Shown: positions 16,720 through 26,959, numbered from the stretch's first letter. The stretch: 64,000 nt of DNA from Caldicellulosiruptor changbaiensis (GCF_003999255.1 NZ_CP034791.1:2520501-2584500); one strand, 5' to 3'. Made by a program: numbers and translations. Notes: generated by a model not told the origin, from the letters alone.

Positions 16720-18168
16720 TTGGGGTGGGGAAATAAAAAAGAGCACTTGTTTTGAATACCTGGTATAATATTATATTATTGATAAAAAGGAGAAAAATAC
16801 AAAAGAAAAGGAGGTATTCAGAACAAGTGCCTGACATAAATTATATCACCCAATTATTAAAATCTGAAGATGTAATAATAGAGGATATAGTGGAAAATGC
16901 AACTGAAGTAGAACTTTATATAAGACTTAGGCAAAAAGTACATATTTGTCCCAATTGCAAAGCCCAGACTTCAAAAGTTCACGATTACAGAATTCAAAGA
17001 ATTAAAGAAATACCGATGCTGGGAAAGAAGACATACATTGTGATAAGGAAACGCAGATATGTTTGTAAAGTTTGTAAAAAGAGATTTTATGAACAAGTAG
17101 ATTTTTTACCGAAATATCAAAGAATGACAAATAGATTGGCAGCATGAACAGTAAAGTCAATTAGGAAATACAATTAGCATGACATAAGTTGCGAAGTTGT
17201 CAAACGTATCTGTTTCAACAGTGATGAGGTTATTTGATAAAGTTAGTCCAGTGGAAGCAAAAGATGAATTACCAGAGGTCATATGTATAGATGAATTTAA
17301 AGGACATGCAGGTGGAGCAAAATATCAATGCATAATTGTAGATCCTTTAAATGGCAAGATAATAGATATTTTGAAAGATAGGCGACAGGAGGTTTTAACA
17401 GAATATTTCAAGAGGTTTAAGAATCGAGATAAGGTAAAGTATTTTATCTGCGACATGTGGAAGCAATTTGCTGAGATAGCAAGGATATATTTTAAGAAAG
17501 CAAAGGTAGTTATAGATAAGTTTCATTTTGTGAGGTATGTCTACTGGGCGGTAGAGAATGTACGCAAAAGAATACAAAAGAATTTAGGCAAAAGTCTTAG
17601 GAAGTACTTCAAGAGAAGCAGGAAATTGATACTTAAAAGATATGAGAAACTTAAGCCTGAGCAGAGAGAAGAATTAGAAGTAATGTTTTTATATGCACCG
17701 GAATTAAGGATAGCTCACAGATTGAAGGAAGAATTTAACAAAGTATTAGAAAGTAAGACATGTGATGAAGCAAAGGAGAAGCTCAAGAAATGGATAGAGA
17801 TGGCAGAATCAAGTAATGTAGAAGAATTCCAAAGGTGTGTACGGGTATTTAGGAATTGGTTTTCAGAGATAGTGGAATCATTTGAGGTACTATATACAAA
17901 TAGTTTGACAGAAGGATTTAACAACAAGATAAAGGTGTTAAAGAGGAAAGCATATGGATTTAGGAATTTTGAAAGGTTTAGGAAGAGGATACTGTATAGT
18001 TGTACAGACTAAGAATATGGAAGAGGTAAATATTTAAAAGTTCCCTTTTTAATAGGGGATAGAAGGTGTTGATGAGTTTTTGCAATCAAATAATTATGAT
18101 TGTTATTGTTGTAATTAAATACATGCTTAATTAAACTGAAAGGTGGGCATTCAGAACACCCACCCCAA
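16720..18168 (+). mobile_element. Degenerate ISL3-family insertion sequence
   Basis: The ends carry the inverted pair TTGGGGTGGG (16720-16729) and CCCACCCCAA (18159-18168). They enclose about 1.45 kb with one interrupted transposase gene. An internal inverted repeat of about 19 bp (CACTTGTTTTGAATACC at about 16744-16760, complement at about 16812-16828) lies at the left end. No clear target duplication was found by eye. Confidence 0.65.
16827..18012 (+). pseudogene. ISL3-family transposase, interrupted by stop codons and a frame change
   Basis: The N-terminal piece (to 17147; frame open from 16752, likely GTG start near 16827) has the ISL3 zinc-ribbon: CPNC about 30 residues into it and later CKVCKKRF. 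After RMTNRLAA the frame hits TGA, then TAG. The continuation 17197-18012 is in another frame and has MSNVSVSTVMR (helix-turn-helix) and the DDE region: VICIDEFKGHAGG (first Asp), VICDMWK-like FICDMWKQF (second Asp), VIDKFHFVRY and TEGFNNKIKVLKRKAYGFRN (Glu). Several independent stops show real decay rather than one sequencing error. Confidence 0.8.
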
Positions 18169-18232
18169 CTCTTGACAAAGAGCCAAATGAATTTGTAACA
18201 ATATTCCAAGTCTCAAAACCCTTGAAAACAAA

Positions 18233-18309
<77 letters not shown>

Positions 18310-18318
18310 GCATTTAAA

Positions 18319-18394
<76 letters not shown>

Positions 18395-18420
18395 ACCTGT
18401 TATTTTTTTATTAAATTAAA

Positions 18421-18496
18421 TGGAGCTGGCGATGGGACTCGAACCCGCAACCTGCCGATTACAAGTCGGCTGCTCTACCGATTGAGCTACGCCAGC
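18421..18496 (-). tRNA. tRNA-Thr (TGT)
   Basis: Acceptor GCTGGCG/CGCCAGC, anticodon loop CTTGTAA (TGT, reads ACA), encoded CCA. Confidence 0.95.
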
Positions 18497-18513
18497 ACCA
18501 TTTTTAATCTTAG

Positions 18514-18598
18514 TGGTGGAGGGGGTTGGATTCGAACCAACGAAGCCTGCGGCAACAGATTTACAGTCTGCCCCCTTTGACCACTTGGGTACCCCTCC
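18514..18598 (-). tRNA. tRNA-Tyr (GTA)
   Basis: A class II tRNA with a long variable arm. Acceptor GGAGGGG/CCCCTCC, anticodon loop CTGTAAA (GTA), encoded CCA. Confidence 0.95.
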
Positions 18599-18693
18599 AT
18601 TTTTTACTCTCTTCTTTTTTAAGAGCCGACGTTTCTGTATTTTAGCATAGGCTTTACCTTTCTGTCAATACCCTTTTTAACAAACTCTTTTAA

Positions 18694-18770
18694 TGGTCGG
18701 GGTGAGAGGACTTGAACCTCCGGCCCCATGGTCCCAAACCACGTGCTCTACCAAGCTGAGCTACACCCCG
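18694..18770 (-). tRNA. tRNA-Pro (TGG)
   Basis: Acceptor CGGGGTG/CACCCCG, anticodon loop TTTGGGA (TGG, reads CCA), encoded CCA. First in the cluster. Confidence 0.95.
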
Positions 18771-18784
18771 CCATCAGCATTTAT

Positions 18785-18813
18785 ATAATAGCACCATTTT
18801 TGATTTTCGTCAA
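18785..18813 (-). promoter_or_regulatory. Promoter of the tRNA cluster
   Basis: Minus strand: TTGACG (18808-18813), 17-base spacer, TATTAT (18785-18790), directly upstream of tRNA-Pro. Confidence 0.7.
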
Positions 18814-18920
18814 GAGGTTGGAATGAGGAATTTTTAACTTCCTTATATGATAGCAAACATGGTATAATTCAATAATGTCTACAATATAAATCAAAATAAT
18901 AGCATTTGGAGGAATGAAAA

Positions 18921-19628
18921 ATGCAGCATATCTTTAGCAAGGTGAGAAAGGCTGTAGAAGATTTTGAAATGATAGAAGAAGGAGACAAGATTGCAGTTGG
19001 TGTTTCTGCCGGAAAAGATAGTCTCACTATGCTCTACACTTTGAGCTTCATGAGAAGATTTTACCCCAAAAAGTTTGATGTTGTTGCTATCACGGTTGAT
19101 ATGGGATTTGAGGGAATGGATTTTTTGCCAATCAAAGAATTTTGTGATAAAATAGATGTTGAATTTCATCTTGTGCCATCGCAAATAAAACAGATTGTGT
19201 TCGACATTAGAAAAGAAGAAAATCCTTGCTCGCTTTGTGCAAACCTTCGGCGTGGAATACTTAACTCAACAGCAAAAAGTCTTGGTTGCAACAAGGTTGC
19301 GCTCGGACATCACTTGGATGATGTGGTTGAAACATTTTTCCTGAGCCTATTTTTTGAAGGAAGAATCTACTGTTTTTCACCAAAGACATACCTTGACAGA
19401 ACTCAAATTACAACTATAAGACCTATGATTTATTTAAAAGAACATGACTTGAGGGCTGCTGCAAGAAAGCTTGAGCTTCCCGTAATCACAAATCCATGCC
19501 CTGCAAATGGAAAAACTAACAGACAAAGAATGAAAGAGTTTGTAAAAAGCTTGAAACAGTTTCATCCCGCAACCAAGGATTTGGTCTTTAATGCTATAAA
19601 GAGAAATATATGGGGGTTAAAAGATTAA
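18921..19628 (+). CDS. TtcA-like tRNA 2-thiolation / PP-loop ATPase
   Basis: A 235-residue N-type ATP pyrophosphatase. The PP-loop is SAGKDSLTML (about residues 29-38). CSLCANLRRG gives the CxxC that binds an Fe-S cluster in TtcA/TtuA enzymes, followed by KVALGHHLDDVVETF. A third Cys is at NPCPANG. TtcA thiolates cytidine 32 of tRNA; related enzymes act on other positions, so the exact target is open. Ribosome site GGAGGAATG. A TATAAT box is at 18863-18868, in the same gap as the tRNA promoter on the other strand. Confidence 0.85.
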   Translation: MQHIFSKVRKAVEDFEMIEEGDKIAVGVSAGKDSLTMLYTLSFMRRFYPKKFDVVAITVDMGFEGMDFLPIKEFCDKIDVEFHLVPSQIKQIVFDIRKEENPCSLCANLRRGILNSTAKSLGCNKVALGHHLDDVVETFFLSLFFEGRIYCFSPKTYLDRTQITTIRPMIYLKEHDLRAAARKLELPVITNPCPANGKTNRQRMKEFVKSLKQFHPATKDLVFNAIKRNIWGLKD

Positions 19629-19667
19629 ACTTTTGCAACTTTTCATGACAAAAGACTGGAGGCAAGT

Positions 19668-22307
19668 GTGAAGATGAAAAAGTTTTTAAGCTTTATCTCT
19701 TTTGCGACAATTTTGTCCTTCATCCTATCAGCATTTGCAAAACCGTATACAGAAATTTTGAGATTTAAAACAGCACAGCAGATTGCTCCTCGCACGTATT
19801 ATGAAAAGTATGAACTTTTGACAGATGAGGGTTTTGTGGACATAAATTGCATAAAGCTTGACCTTATAGATGGTGGATTTAACTTTGATGTGCTAAAGTC
19901 AAGGGTTGCAAACACTGGTGATTTTGTCTATAACATGGTTTTAAGCCAAATCGACAAAAACCCTGTTGCTGCAATAAATTCGAACTTCTTTTACACAAAC
20001 ACCAAGACAGACTACAACAAGATCTGGCCAATTGGAATTTCTGTATCAGGTGGCAAGATTCTGTCTTCGCCAAACAACAAGCAAAATACCTTCCCGGCCT
20101 TTGTGTACACAAACTCAAATGAAATTCTTTTTGACTATATAAATGGTCTTTCATACAAGCTTGTAAACTTAGATTCTGGTTATGAATTCAAGATTGCACA
20201 TGTAAACAAGTTCACAGGCGATTTGACATACCCTATTTTGTTCACAGGCGACTATGTTCAAAAAACCATCGGAAACAAGTACAAGGGAATTGTGGAGCTT
20301 ATCATAAAAGATGGCATCATCAAAGATATCAGAGAAGAAGAGCAGGCTGTTGCCTTGGACAAGAGCGAATATCTTTTGGCGGCAACAGGAAACTATGCAA
20401 AAAACCTGAAAGCAAACTTCAAAGTGGGCGACAAAGTAAGTTTAAAGATAGACCTTCCCATTCCACTTGAGAAAATAAAAGCTGCGGCATCTGGTAATAC
20501 CTTCTTGTTAAAAGACGGCAAAATACCAACTTTTACTCATGAGATTGCAGGAAGGCATCCACGATCTGCAATTGGCATTGACAAAACCGGTCGATACCTC
20601 TATCTTGTTGCGGTTGACGGACGAAATGGAAAGAGCATTGGCCTCTCACAGGGTGAGCTTGCAAGTTTCTTGCAGTCAATTGGCGTGTGGACAGCCATAA
20701 ACCTTGATGGCGGGTATTCCACACAACTTATTGCAAAGGACAATGATGGAAACCTCAAAGCCTTTTACAGCACTGGCAAAACCCGAAAGGTCTTTGACAG
20801 CATAGCAGCTTTTTACAAATACAGAGATGATAAAATTGCTACATTTTTTATAGACTGCCCTGACAAGGTCTTTGCAGGCGAAGAGTATCCCATAAAGGTT
20901 TTTGCAAAAGACAGGTTCTACAACACAATCACATATGATGCCGTATATTTGAAGGTATACCAAGATGCTTATGAGATAGACATAAAAGATGGCATCTTCA
21001 CGCCTTACAAAGATGGTGTTGTTACAATATCTTGTGTGTATGAAGATGTGTACCAGAAAGCTTTTGCGCAAAAAAGGATTTCGGTGTACAAACCGGAGAT
21101 TTTGACCACAAGCAAAAAGCAGCTTTATCTTTTGCCCGGTGAGTCTGCAGCGCTGAGGTTCTATATAAAAGATAAGGTTGGTCATTTTAAAGAGATAGAT
21201 TCAAGAAAAGTTCAAGCAGAAGAAAATCCTGCTTTTGAGTTTAAAGATGGGATTTTTAGAGCAAAATCTAACTTTCGAGGCTTTGTAACATTTACCTACA
21301 AAGATTTAAAATGCAGTATACCTGTTGGGATAGGTCAAACTACACAGCTTCTAAGGTCGTTTGATTACCTTGCCTTGAGCTGGCCAAAAGGTGTTTCGAT
21401 GTTTCTTTCATCAAAGAACAAGACACAGGGAAAATATTCAAACAAGATATATTTCAGTATCTCTTCAACAAAAGGCAAAAGCTTTAAGCTCAACTTTAAA
21501 ACTCCTGTTGACCTTACAAATATAAATAAAATTTCATTTGACCTTTGCGCAAAAAATGTAAAAGTCTATCTTGGCTTTAAAATGCTAAATGGCACTCAAA
21601 AAGAGGTTGAAATAGCCCAGAGCAAAAGCGACAATTTCAAAAGCTATTCCTTGAATGTAGAGAGTTACAAAACCTTAGACTATATTATGCTTATTCCGCA
21701 AAAGACGCAAGGCTACATCTGGATTGACAATCTGAGGGGCAATATTGTAAATCTACCTCCTGTTGAAGCTATAAACCAGTATGTTGCAAAGTTCGATAGT
21801 AAGCTTGCAAAATGGTCTGTAATTTTCCTGACAAAGAGTTTTGAAAATCTGCCAAGTGACACCAAGAAAAAGGTAGAATCCAATCTTGGCAGCTATTTGA
21901 AATGTTACAATCTTGAAAAGGATAACCCACCATATGAAAAGAATGAAAAGTTCAACATAGTATTTTTAAGAACCAAAAGCGGTTCAATTTTGGACTTTTC
22001 GTTCTATCAGTGGATTAGGATTAAAAATCTATCAGCTGAGAAAAAACCGCTGATTGTTGTTTTGGGCATTCCCTTTGAAAGCCTCAGGCAAGAGGAAAAG
22101 GATATACTCATAAGACTTTTAAAATCAAGAAAAGCACCTTCAATGATTATCTGCACCACGAGCGATTACACCCGTGTAGAAAGATACGATACTCTTTACA
22201 TCGGATATGCATCATCAAACGACTTGCTTTCAAAATCAAGTACGAAAAGTGTAAACCTTGCATGTGATATTGAAAAAGGGTATATTTACCTTGCAAGAGG
22301 GTATTAA
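19668..22307 (+). CDS. Secreted phosphodiester glycosidase-like protein (NAGPA/DUF2233 family) with C-terminal extensions
   Basis: An 879-residue exported protein. Residues 1-24 form a signal peptide (MKMKKFLSF..SAFA). At about 100-385 lies the phosphodiester glycosidase fold: AAINSNFFYT, GRHPRSAIGIDKTGRYLYLVAVDGRN, GLSQGELASFLQSIG and the hallmark NLDGGYSTQLI. About 400-480 resembles a bacterial Ig-like domain, and about 570-690 a jelly-roll carbohydrate-binding-like domain. The last 180 residues have no clear match. It likely acts on cell-wall or extracellular glycan phosphodiesters. GTG 19668 and ATG 19674 are both possible starts behind GGAGG. Confidence 0.78.
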   Translation: MKMKKFLSFISFATILSFILSAFAKPYTEILRFKTAQQIAPRTYYEKYELLTDEGFVDINCIKLDLIDGGFNFDVLKSRVANTGDFVYNMVLSQIDKNPVAAINSNFFYTNTKTDYNKIWPIGISVSGGKILSSPNNKQNTFPAFVYTNSNEILFDYINGLSYKLVNLDSGYEFKIAHVNKFTGDLTYPILFTGDYVQKTIGNKYKGIVELIIKDGIIKDIREEEQAVALDKSEYLLAATGNYAKNLKANFKVGDKVSLKIDLPIPLEKIKAAASGNTFLLKDGKIPTFTHEIAGRHPRSAIGIDKTGRYLYLVAVDGRNGKSIGLSQGELASFLQSIGVWTAINLDGGYSTQLIAKDNDGNLKAFYSTGKTRKVFDSIAAFYKYRDDKIATFFIDCPDKVFAGEEYPIKVFAKDRFYNTITYDAVYLKVYQDAYEIDIKDGIFTPYKDGVVTISCVYEDVYQKAFAQKRISVYKPEILTTSKKQLYLLPGESAALRFYIKDKVGHFKEIDSRKVQAEENPAFEFKDGIFRAKSNFRGFVTFTYKDLKCSIPVGIGQTTQLLRSFDYLALSWPKGVSMFLSSKNKTQGKYSNKIYFSISSTKGKSFKLNFKTPVDLTNINKISFDLCAKNVKVYLGFKMLNGTQKEVEIAQSKSDNFKSYSLNVESYKTLDYIMLIPQKTQGYIWIDNLRGNIVNLPPVEAINQYVAKFDSKLAKWSVIFLTKSFENLPSDTKKKVESNLGSYLKCYNLEKDNPPYEKNEKFNIVFLRTKSGSILDFSFYQWIRIKNLSAEKKPLIVVLGIPFESLRQEEKDILIRLLKSRKAPSMIICTTSDYTRVERYDTLYIGYASSNDLLSKSSTKSVNLACDIEKGYIYLARGY

Positions 22308-22335
22308 AAACGGGATTTTTAAAAATAACATAAAG

Positions 22336-22383
22336 CCTCTCTCTTGGATTTTCTTATATTCTAGTCAAGAGAGAGGTTTTTTG
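22336..22383 (+). terminator. Intrinsic terminator after the glycosidase-like gene
   Basis: CCTCTCTCTTG (22336-22346) pairs perfectly with CAAGAGAGAGG (22366-22376), followed by TTTTTTG. Confidence 0.85.
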
Positions 22384-22540
22384 TTTTTCGTAAATTCTTT
22401 TACTATTGGAATTACTATTGATATTTAAAGTATCACGTTAAATCCTTTATTTTTCGGAGTAGCTCTTTTTTAACTCTAACTCATTTTCACCTCTTTTAAA
22501 TCATTTTCTGCAATAAACTCTATAAGTTATGTTATGTTGT

Positions 22541-23287
22541 TTATACATTTTTTACTCTTCGAATAACAATCCATGATAGAAAAATTCCGATAAATGCATA
22601 AGCAATTCTGTTTGTTAACAAAATGTTTAAAGACCAATCTGAAAAAGTTTTGCCTCTTGAAGCATTAATAAATGGAGATAAAAAGCGAAAACTTCCAAAT
22701 GTAATCAACTCTGATAATATCAGTCCCCAGCAAACAGTATAGGTTATTACTCTGCTGCGTGAATAATAAAGAATAACAAGAGATAAACCTATAAAAAAAA
22801 TGATAGTTGGTAACACCCTCAAAAATATTTCAAAATACGAAATAGGAACATAAGACTTTTTGTAAAAATTTTCTAATTGAATCAAACAATCATCTATTAT
22901 TTTTTTTCCCAACATTGAACCAGTGACCAAAGTTAAACACGTTGGTAATACCGCAATCTTAAATTTTGTTAAAAAAGCATTTTTATAACCATAATAATAT
23001 ACCTTAATTAGATTAATAATTCCACCCTCAAAATCATCACCAAAAAATTCTACCAACCACACAACTGTCAAAGCTGCAATTATTTTTTCATAATAAACAA
23101 ATAACACAGTCATATATCGCTCTGTTGTAAAATGATTTGGGTCTAAAAAATGAATTTTTATATTAGTTGCATCCCCAACCGTATAATGCTTAATTAAAGG
23201 AGCAAATAGCAACAAAAGGCTGACAATAGCTATACCTAAAATCTTAAATAACCCTGCAGCTTTAACAAAAAGTTTTATGCTGCTCAT
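22541..23287 (-). CDS. Membrane subunit of an ABC transporter (ABC-2-like), second permease
   Basis: A 248-residue protein with about six predicted membrane helices. The only motif-like part is a basic loop before the last helices. Its ATG overlaps the TGA of the ATPase gene by four bases, so the two are translationally coupled. I do not recognise a named family. Its place after an ATPase and a larger membrane subunit makes it the third component of a small ABC exporter. Confidence 0.6.
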   Translation of the reverse strand: MSSIKLFVKAAGLFKILGIAIVSLLLLFAPLIKHYTVGDATNIKIHFLDPNHFTTERYMTVLFVYYEKIIAALTVVWLVEFFGDDFEGGIINLIKVYYYGYKNAFLTKFKIAVLPTCLTLVTGSMLGKKIIDDCLIQLENFYKKSYVPISYFEIFLRVLPTIIFFIGLSLVILYYSRSRVITYTVCWGLILSELITFGSFRFLSPFINASRGKTFSDWSLNILLTNRIAYAFIGIFLSWIVIRRVKNV

Positions 23288-24192
23288 TGAAAACTTCCAT
23301 CCCCTTTTAGATTAAGAGTCAAATAATAAGCATCACTAAGTGTGGGCAAACATTCCTCAACATTTCCAAGCGCTGGCTTTTGGAGACTATAGACTTTTAT
23401 TTCTATATACTTGCCAAAATCTCTTTCTTCAATTACAAAAAACTCTTTTTTCAAATTTGAATAATTCTGCTTGTCAATTTGAATTTTCCATATACAACCT
23501 TCATATTTTTGTAAAAACTTATCATACATGCCACAAAACTCAACCACTCCTTTGTTCATAACAATCAAGTTATCACAAATAACTTCAACATCTTCTAATA
23601 GATGTGTGGATATAAGTATACACCTCTCCTTCTTAATGCTATTTATTAAGTCCTTAAAAGCTTTTCTTTGTTGAACATCTATCGAAGCTGTAGGTTCATC
23701 TACAATGATTAAGCGTGATTCACCAATCAAAGCTTGTGCAATCCCTAATCGTTGCTTGATACCACCTGAATATGTTTTTATCTTCTTACAAGCATAATCG
23801 CCCAGTCCTGTAACTTCAATAATCTCATTTATCATAGTTTCCATTTTTGTCTTATCTAAAAACTTCTTATCGCATTTGAGGTTAATGGCCAAATATAAAA
23901 ATTCCTTAGCTGTCAGTTGCGAATACGCTTCAAAACGCTGAGGCAAATACCCTATTAATTTTCTAATTTCCATCAATTGTGATGGATTAGCATAATCCAA
24001 GTCATTAAATATTATTTGTCCTTTATCATACTTTAGCAATGTCGCTAAGATTTTCATAAGTGTAGTTTTTCCACAACCATTAGGTCCTAATATGCACGTA
24101 ATTCCGTCAGTGACTTCAAAGCTTATATTCTTTAAAACCTCTTCCCCTTTTCTGTAGCCAAAATACAGATTATTAACTCTAAGTAAATTCAT
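23284..24192 (-). CDS. ABC transporter ATPase (ABC-2/exporter type)
   Basis: A 302-residue ATPase from ATG 24192 behind AAGGAGTG; a GTG three codons earlier lies on the ribosome site. Walker A GPNGCGKTTLMK, Q-loop LPQRFEAYS, signature YSGGIKQRLGIAQ, Walker B LIIVDEPTASID and H-loop STHLLEDVEVICD. The residues after the signature are typical of export/immunity-type ATPases. About 70 C-terminal residues form an accessory domain. It is the energy subunit for the two flanking membrane proteins. Confidence 0.85.
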   Translation of the reverse strand: MNLLRVNNLYFGYRKGEEVLKNISFEVTDGITCILGPNGCGKTTLMKILATLLKYDKGQIIFNDLDYANPSQLMEIRKLIGYLPQRFEAYSQLTAKEFLYLAINLKCDKKFLDKTKMETMINEIIEVTGLGDYACKKIKTYSGGIKQRLGIAQALIGESRLIIVDEPTASIDVQQRKAFKDLINSIKKERCILISTHLLEDVEVICDNLIVMNKGVVEFCGMYDKFLQKYEGCIWKIQIDKQNYSNLKKEFFVIEERDFGKYIEIKVYSLQKPALGNVEECLPTLSDAYYLTLNLKGDGSFQ

Positions 24193-24216
24193 AAATTTCA
24201 CTCCTTGTTTTTTAGA

Positions 24217-25812
24217 CTATTCACTACGCAAAAGAATTTTGTCTTTTAGTATTAACTCTTGTCTCGATGATACTCCATAATATGGACCTATTGATATCAG
24301 CTTAATATCTCTTCCCATATTCTTATAAGCTGAACTTATAGCTTGTATAGAGTCTGTCAATAAATAGTCACTTGTTTTCAAGTTTAATAATATTGCAGGT
24401 GCAATTATATCGATATTTTTTGTGTGCTTTTTAACAAAATATTTGCAACTGTATAAAAATACATTATCTAAAAAGCCATTAAGTGTATATTTGGAGCTAC
24501 TCTTCTGATTAACATTGAGATTAGTTACTATATTTTTAAATGTTGTATTTAAAGTTATAGTAAAGTAAGCTCTGCCGTTAGAGTTAGACAGCAGCTTTGG
24601 ATACCAATAAACTTCTGCAGGGAATAGTATAACTTCTCTGTTTAGCAAAAAATATGGTGAGTACAACTGATTTAAATATTCTGGTTTTCCACTGTACTCT
24701 AAATATAGATCAAATCTTTTTTTGTTTTTCTTGTTAATTTTTAGTATTATCAGATTGTCTTTTCTTTGATACGGATAATTTTGGCGGTCAACTAACAACC
24801 TGCTAACTGAAAATTCCTTATCCAGTGCAAAATACACTTTACTGTCCTTGTCGTTTGTTTTCTCTAACTCAATCAAAACTTTGCTTTTCATACTATTTTT
24901 TATATCTGCTTCTATTTCATATTTCAACACTTTAAAACTTGTAGTTTTTTCGCTGAATACCTGAGTTTCATAAATGTTATCTTTAAGCATTGAATAAGAT
25001 TTTATTCCAATCAAAACAAAAAGCAGAATGCTTAAAAAAGAAATAGTCAGAGAATAAAAGATTTTCTGCCTATTAAATAATCTTTTCTGCATTAAATATA
25101 CTTTTAAAATAAACAATCCAAATATTAAAAAAAGGAATGATAACAAATGATAAAAAAAATACTTATTCCACATGAATCCATATGAAAAGGTTATTGGAGT
25201 ACTAAAATAATAGTTTCTGTCCGGATTCAGGATATAAAATAATTTATTGTTTTTTGAAGAAAAGAAGGAGTTCCACGGTCCCATTAAGAGATACACAATT
25301 ATCAATACCACATATGAATAAAAACCATCTAAAAGTTCACTTATAATTAACGCTAACAAAATATAAATCAAAGACATAACAGTATATGAAATAAAAATGT
25401 AAATATAAACATCAACAACAAATTTTACCACAATATATGATATAACCCCTTTTACTGCAAGATGTATTATGCCAAAAATTAAAAAATACAGCGAAAAAAT
25501 ACAGCTCAAAATCAAAAAAAACAACATATCTCCCACTGTTTTATGTAAAGAATATGGAAATGAAGAAAAAAAATCTTTTTGTGTTTTTCCAAAGGCATAT
25601 ACACAAATAAGCAGAACAAAAAAATAAAATGAAACAATAATAGACCAACAATTAAAAAACAAAGGTAAATCTATATTACTGCCATTGCCAGTATTGAGAA
25701 TAAAAAAATAAGCAAGAGGTATTATAATACCAGAACCAATCAAAAGAACAAACCACCAACTTCTAATAATTTGCTTTAAATTTAACATCATAAAATCAGA
25801 TATTCTTTTCAA
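24217..25812 (-). CDS. Large membrane subunit of an ABC-2-type transporter
   Basis: A 531-residue protein starting at TTG behind GGTGGTG. It has six N-terminal membrane segments (to about residue 240), a seventh near 260-280, then an extracytoplasmic beta-rich region of about 240 residues with no Cys-rich or catalytic motif. The shape resembles ABC-2 permeases with a long external domain. It is first in the three-gene operon. A broken small-protein gene just upstream might once have encoded its substrate. Confidence 0.6.
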   Translation of the reverse strand: MKRISDFMMLNLKQIIRSWWFVLLIGSGIIIPLAYFFILNTGNGSNIDLPLFFNCWSIIVSFYFFVLLICVYAFGKTQKDFFSSFPYSLHKTVGDMLFFLILSCIFSLYFLIFGIIHLAVKGVISYIVVKFVVDVYIYIFISYTVMSLIYILLALIISELLDGFYSYVVLIIVYLLMGPWNSFFSSKNNKLFYILNPDRNYYFSTPITFSYGFMWNKYFFYHLLSFLFLIFGLFILKVYLMQKRLFNRQKIFYSLTISFLSILLFVLIGIKSYSMLKDNIYETQVFSEKTTSFKVLKYEIEADIKNSMKSKVLIELEKTNDKDSKVYFALDKEFSVSRLLVDRQNYPYQRKDNLIILKINKKNKKRFDLYLEYSGKPEYLNQLYSPYFLLNREVILFPAEVYWYPKLLSNSNGRAYFTITLNTTFKNIVTNLNVNQKSSSKYTLNGFLDNVFLYSCKYFVKKHTKNIDIIAPAILLNLKTSDYLLTDSIQAISSAYKNMGRDIKLISIGPYYGVSSRQELILKDKILLRSE

Positions 25813-25857
25813 TTATTTTTCACCACCCATAATATGTTAAATTTTACTATACATTGT

Positions 25858-25907
25858 AAGGCTGTCTTCCATTTAAAAGTGTGTAAAGGAAGACAGCCTT
25901 TTTTTAT
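25858..25907 (+). terminator. Strong hairpin with T run on the plus side
   Basis: AAGGCTGTCTTCC (25858-25870) pairs perfectly with GGAAGACAGCCTT (25888-25900), followed by TTTTTT. It points along the plus strand, where no gene precedes it. On the minus strand it has no T run, so it could only be an mRNA hairpin ahead of the ABC operon. Confidence 0.55.
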
Positions 25908-25923
25908 TTTACATTTTTATGAC

Positions 25924-26345
25924 TTAGTAATTTGCAAAAACCCTGCCAGATGTAGGCTTGTTATAATCCCAATCTTCAATCCTAAAATAATATGCATTTG
26001 TTGTTGACAAATCATTTAATTGGTGAGTAAAACCAGCAGTTTTTGTTATCGATAAAACATTTTCATCAGGCCAAAATCTTCTTACTTTATAAAAGTCAAT
26101 ATTTACATATCTTGTTGTTCCATCACTTGCTTTGTCAACCGAACAACCTATTGTTCTCGTTTTGCTTCCAAAATAACAATAACTGGAATAAAAATCTTTT
26201 CTTTTTTCGAATAAAACATTTTTGTGTACTTCCTCTTTTCAATATTGTATTTTGCAAATAAACTCCCTGCGGCCACAAATAGGAGTTTTTGCCCATAGTT
26301 CTCATAACCTTGCCCCTTCAAAGATTCAAAATTAAAACTTTGCAT
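25924..26345 (-). pseudogene. Broken gene for a small, probably secreted protein next to the ABC operon
   Basis: Two minus-strand frames join into one possible product. The 5' frame opens at 26345 (MQSFNFESLKGQGYENYG...). The 3' frame, readable from about 26200 to TAA at 25924, encodes TRTIGCSVDKASDGTTRYVN, later RFWPDENV, and ends YYFRIEDWDYN...SGRVFANY. The shift lies near 26170-26200. No family is recognised. Aromatic-rich short repeats and the site before an ABC-2 exporter are compatible with an exported peptide, but this is unproven. Confidence 0.4.
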
Positions 26346-26955
26346 CTATATTTTCTTGAAGCTTACACTAAATAAATAGCTACACCTTTTTGATATTTAA
26401 TTACAAAAATTTTTATCACTTATACAGCAGTATCTTTCTAGTTTTATCTGTATTTGCTAGATTTATTTAATCTCTTTATCTTTTTTGCTCTTTAAACTAT
26501 CTTCTTCATAAATCTTTTCCCTTAACCATTTTATGTATAACTTATTTTTGTCAAGATTTTATCTGAACTTGCCATTCTGTGTCAACAGTCATATTTTTCT
26601 TTTTACTGTTCATTTTTTTTAATTAGCTCGCTATAGCTTTAAAATACTCTTTGTTTCTTTAAATCTCTATTTGATTTAAAGAACATAAAAACTTGTTGAA
26701 CAAAAGAATTAATAAAATGAGTATCAATTTCTATAAAATTCTAAAAAGCCATCTCTACTTGCGATAAAACATTAAACAATAAAAAAATAATAAATAGTAC
26801 ATTTCAAAAATACCGGAATTTATAGAAAGCACCTTCTTGTTATTTAAGAAATTTTCAAGAATCTCAAAATAGCAGGTAAAATGCATTCATATAAAACCTC
26901 CACTATTAATCTTTTATCTCACATTGGGGTAATCAACAATACAAAAACTTGCCAA
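26346..26955. other. AT-rich gap without a readable gene
   Basis: Every frame is cut by many stops. A ribosome site GGAGG followed by ATG on the minus strand (about 26890-26910) opens only eight codons. A 9-bp inverted repeat CTTTAAATC/GATTTAAAG is at about 26656-26681. It is probably decayed coding DNA continuous with the broken gene to its left. Confidence 0.4.
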
Positions 26956-26959
26956 AACA

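Noticed and set aside
26043-26261. 72-codon plus-strand ORF in the gap right of the ABC operon
   Set aside because: It is antisense to the more protein-like broken frame and its translation is low-complexity, with no ribosome site.
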